64,000 nucleotides of DNA from Shewanella sp. 10N.286.48.A6 (GTDB lineage Bacteria; Pseudomonadota; Gammaproteobacteria; Enterobacterales; Shewanellaceae), in the NCBI RefSeq assembly GCF_002873135.1, contig NZ_MCVI01000011.1, positions 39,690-103,689 on the forward strand, written 5' to 3'. Below, in pieces: positions 63,901 to 64,000 of this stretch. How positions within the stretch are numbered: position 1 is the stretch's first letter; the number at the start of each line of letters is the position of its first letter. The notes under the pieces were generated by a model that was not told the DNA's origin, ran no database searches, and worked only from the letters and a program-made list of their open reading frames with translations. The translations under genes were made by a program, and so were the position numbers.

Positions 63901-64000
63901 GTTACGATTAGAATAGGTAATAACCCGCTGCAAGCCCTGAACAGTCTCTAAAGCTTGCTCTATTTTGACCGTAATGCCTTCTTCAACTTCTTGGGGCGCA
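60979..64000 (-). CDS. RND efflux transporter permease, N terminus outside window
   Basis: At least 1006 residues of an AcrB/MexF-like proton-driven inner-membrane pump. The reading frame is open to the window edge (PQEVEEGITVKIEQALETVQG is the usual start of the first pore domain), so the true start is beyond 64000. Twelve membrane helices are expected; VLGIVVDDAIVMGESAH and ITLDDG in the first half and GVVVNDSLVMVDYVN in the second are the proton-relay helices. The C terminus is short after the last helix. It is the last gene of its unit, with the membrane-fusion partner presumably upstream outside the window. Substrate unknown. Confidence 0.92.
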   Translation of the reverse strand, partial: APQEVEEGITVKIEQALETVQGLQRVITYSNRNQASGYFRIEDSYDPQIVLDEVKSEIDSVSTFPAGMEFPKVERIKIRQEVMYLSLYGDLSQRQLKDLGEKIHQEIMQLPNVNISDFYGGLNYEISVEVSKDRLREFGLSFNDVAEAVRGYSRNMSAGQIKAENGYINLRVENQAYVGYEFEDLPLLTLDDGTNLLLGDVATVNDGFEEGIQYSKFNGQNAVTFFVGAAKNQSITDVADTLKKYVTDKQAILPDGVTLEPWVDMTYYLEGRLDLMLDSMKTGALLVFIMLALFLRVRLAFWVMMGLPVCFLGTLLFMPMGFIDVTINVISLFAFILVLGIVVDDAIVMGESAHTECEENGQNIDSVIRGVKRVAIPATFGVLTTIAAFLPITLDDGPSSAFGQAIGFVVILCLIFSLVESKLILPSHLAHMKKPKVVQPGSKNPLDWLRNIVNFIQGKIETNLANFIANVYRPSLTAAVKYRYSVIATFVMLIVICAALYISGLVRFIGQPKIPHDFPRITLEMNVDAAETATLNAAHAIESALRTVEKELESQYGQGMIAELQVELQGRTKAEVRTKLVDPELRPINTFEVAELWRQAMPNIPGVKSFTIQDSLFGGGMDDGDISFRLEGNDEAQLIAASKELKEKLGTLKGVSDINDSRQSSAKEVQFDLKPLAHSLGLTLANIASQVGNSFYGLEAQRIIRNGEEIKVMLRYPEEQRNSIALVQEVLIKTPQGAELPLSEVANINVVQGVSSIRRENGNRTINVWASVDAEQAEPFKLAKDIRDNFIPQLLAKYPRVKSEVSGSIQEQLDSADTQMRDFIISMLVIYSLLAIPLKSYVQPFMIMSVIPFGVIGSMLGHIILGIDLSALSVFGIIAAAGVVVNDSLVMVDYVNNSRKQGVKLNDAVINAGCRRFRAIMLTSLTTFIGLVPIMTETSMQAQMVIPMAVSLAFGVLFATVVTLCLIPCLYIAIEDTRIFLRGSWRHYFPLTAEEHKAELASQAVK

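Noticed and set aside
1-64000. CRISPR arrays, insertion sequences, prophage or integron features
   Set aside because: No spaced direct repeats, transposase or integrase genes, or phage genes were seen; all tandem repeats found have short contiguous units.

Overview
The window reads as a gammaproteobacterial chromosome segment, most likely from a marine Shewanella. The evidence is the gene content and order: psrA-fadE beside pykA, hexR and an Entner-Doudoroff operon (zwf-pgl-edd-eda); an EF-P whose modified residue is Arg32 together with its rhamnosyltransferase EarP; a uptake-type hya/hyp [NiFe] hydrogenase cluster; seqA-pgm; and several proteins of families known mainly from Shewanella and Vibrio. 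Base composition is moderately AT-rich and uniform. I see no insertion sequence, prophage, integron or CRISPR array. The species assignment is inference.

Left part (1-12.3 kb): the 5' end of a tRNA (Tyr-like) on the minus strand with its own promoter, small conserved proteins (VC2046/SO_2500 family, YfcZ/YiiS family), a GAF-PAS-GGDEF-EAL protein, ychJ, a secreted NTF2-like protein, smrA, an M2 metallopeptidase lipoprotein, then psrA-fadE with a visible PsrA operator. Central carbon block (10.8-18.4 kb): pykA and hexR on the minus strand, zwf-pgl-edd-eda on the plus strand. HexR-type boxes lie between hexR and zwf, upstream of pykA and also upstream of adhE (28.2 kb), so one regulator may link sugar catabolism to fermentation.

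Middle (18.5-45 kb): a methyltransferase and a membrane protein; a LysR regulator divergent from a rimK / zinc deacylase / retropepsin set followed by an MscS channel; adhE; a deoxynucleotide pair (dGTPase and YfbR, the latter with an altered HD motif); an unrecognised zinc-finger-like protein; cardiolipin synthase; alaA; earP-efp; fldA-ybfE-DUF2788; ybfF divergent from seqA-pgm; and a DUF1800-DUF1501 pair.

Right part (45.4-57.7 kb): one long minus-strand hydrogenase unit, hyaA-hyaB-hyaC-hyaD, a degenerate HypF-like gene, hypF-hypB-hypC-hypD-hypE-hypA, then a 54-residue His-rich membrane peptide. A perfect FNR box with a correctly placed -10 element sits in front of hyaA, which implies anaerobic induction; the small subunit has the standard proximal cluster ligands, not the oxygen-tolerant set. 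Beyond it lie a decayed multiheme cytochrome gene, a YdcH-like protein, a secreted nucleotide pyrophosphatase/phosphodiesterase and a partial RND efflux pump that runs off the right edge.

The most unusual items are the degenerate HypF paralogue, the His-rich peptide ending the hydrogenase unit, the HexR/FNR-type sites before adhE, the Glu-for-Asp change in YfbR, the triple GATC cluster before seqA, and three short tandem-repeat arrays next to stop codons.
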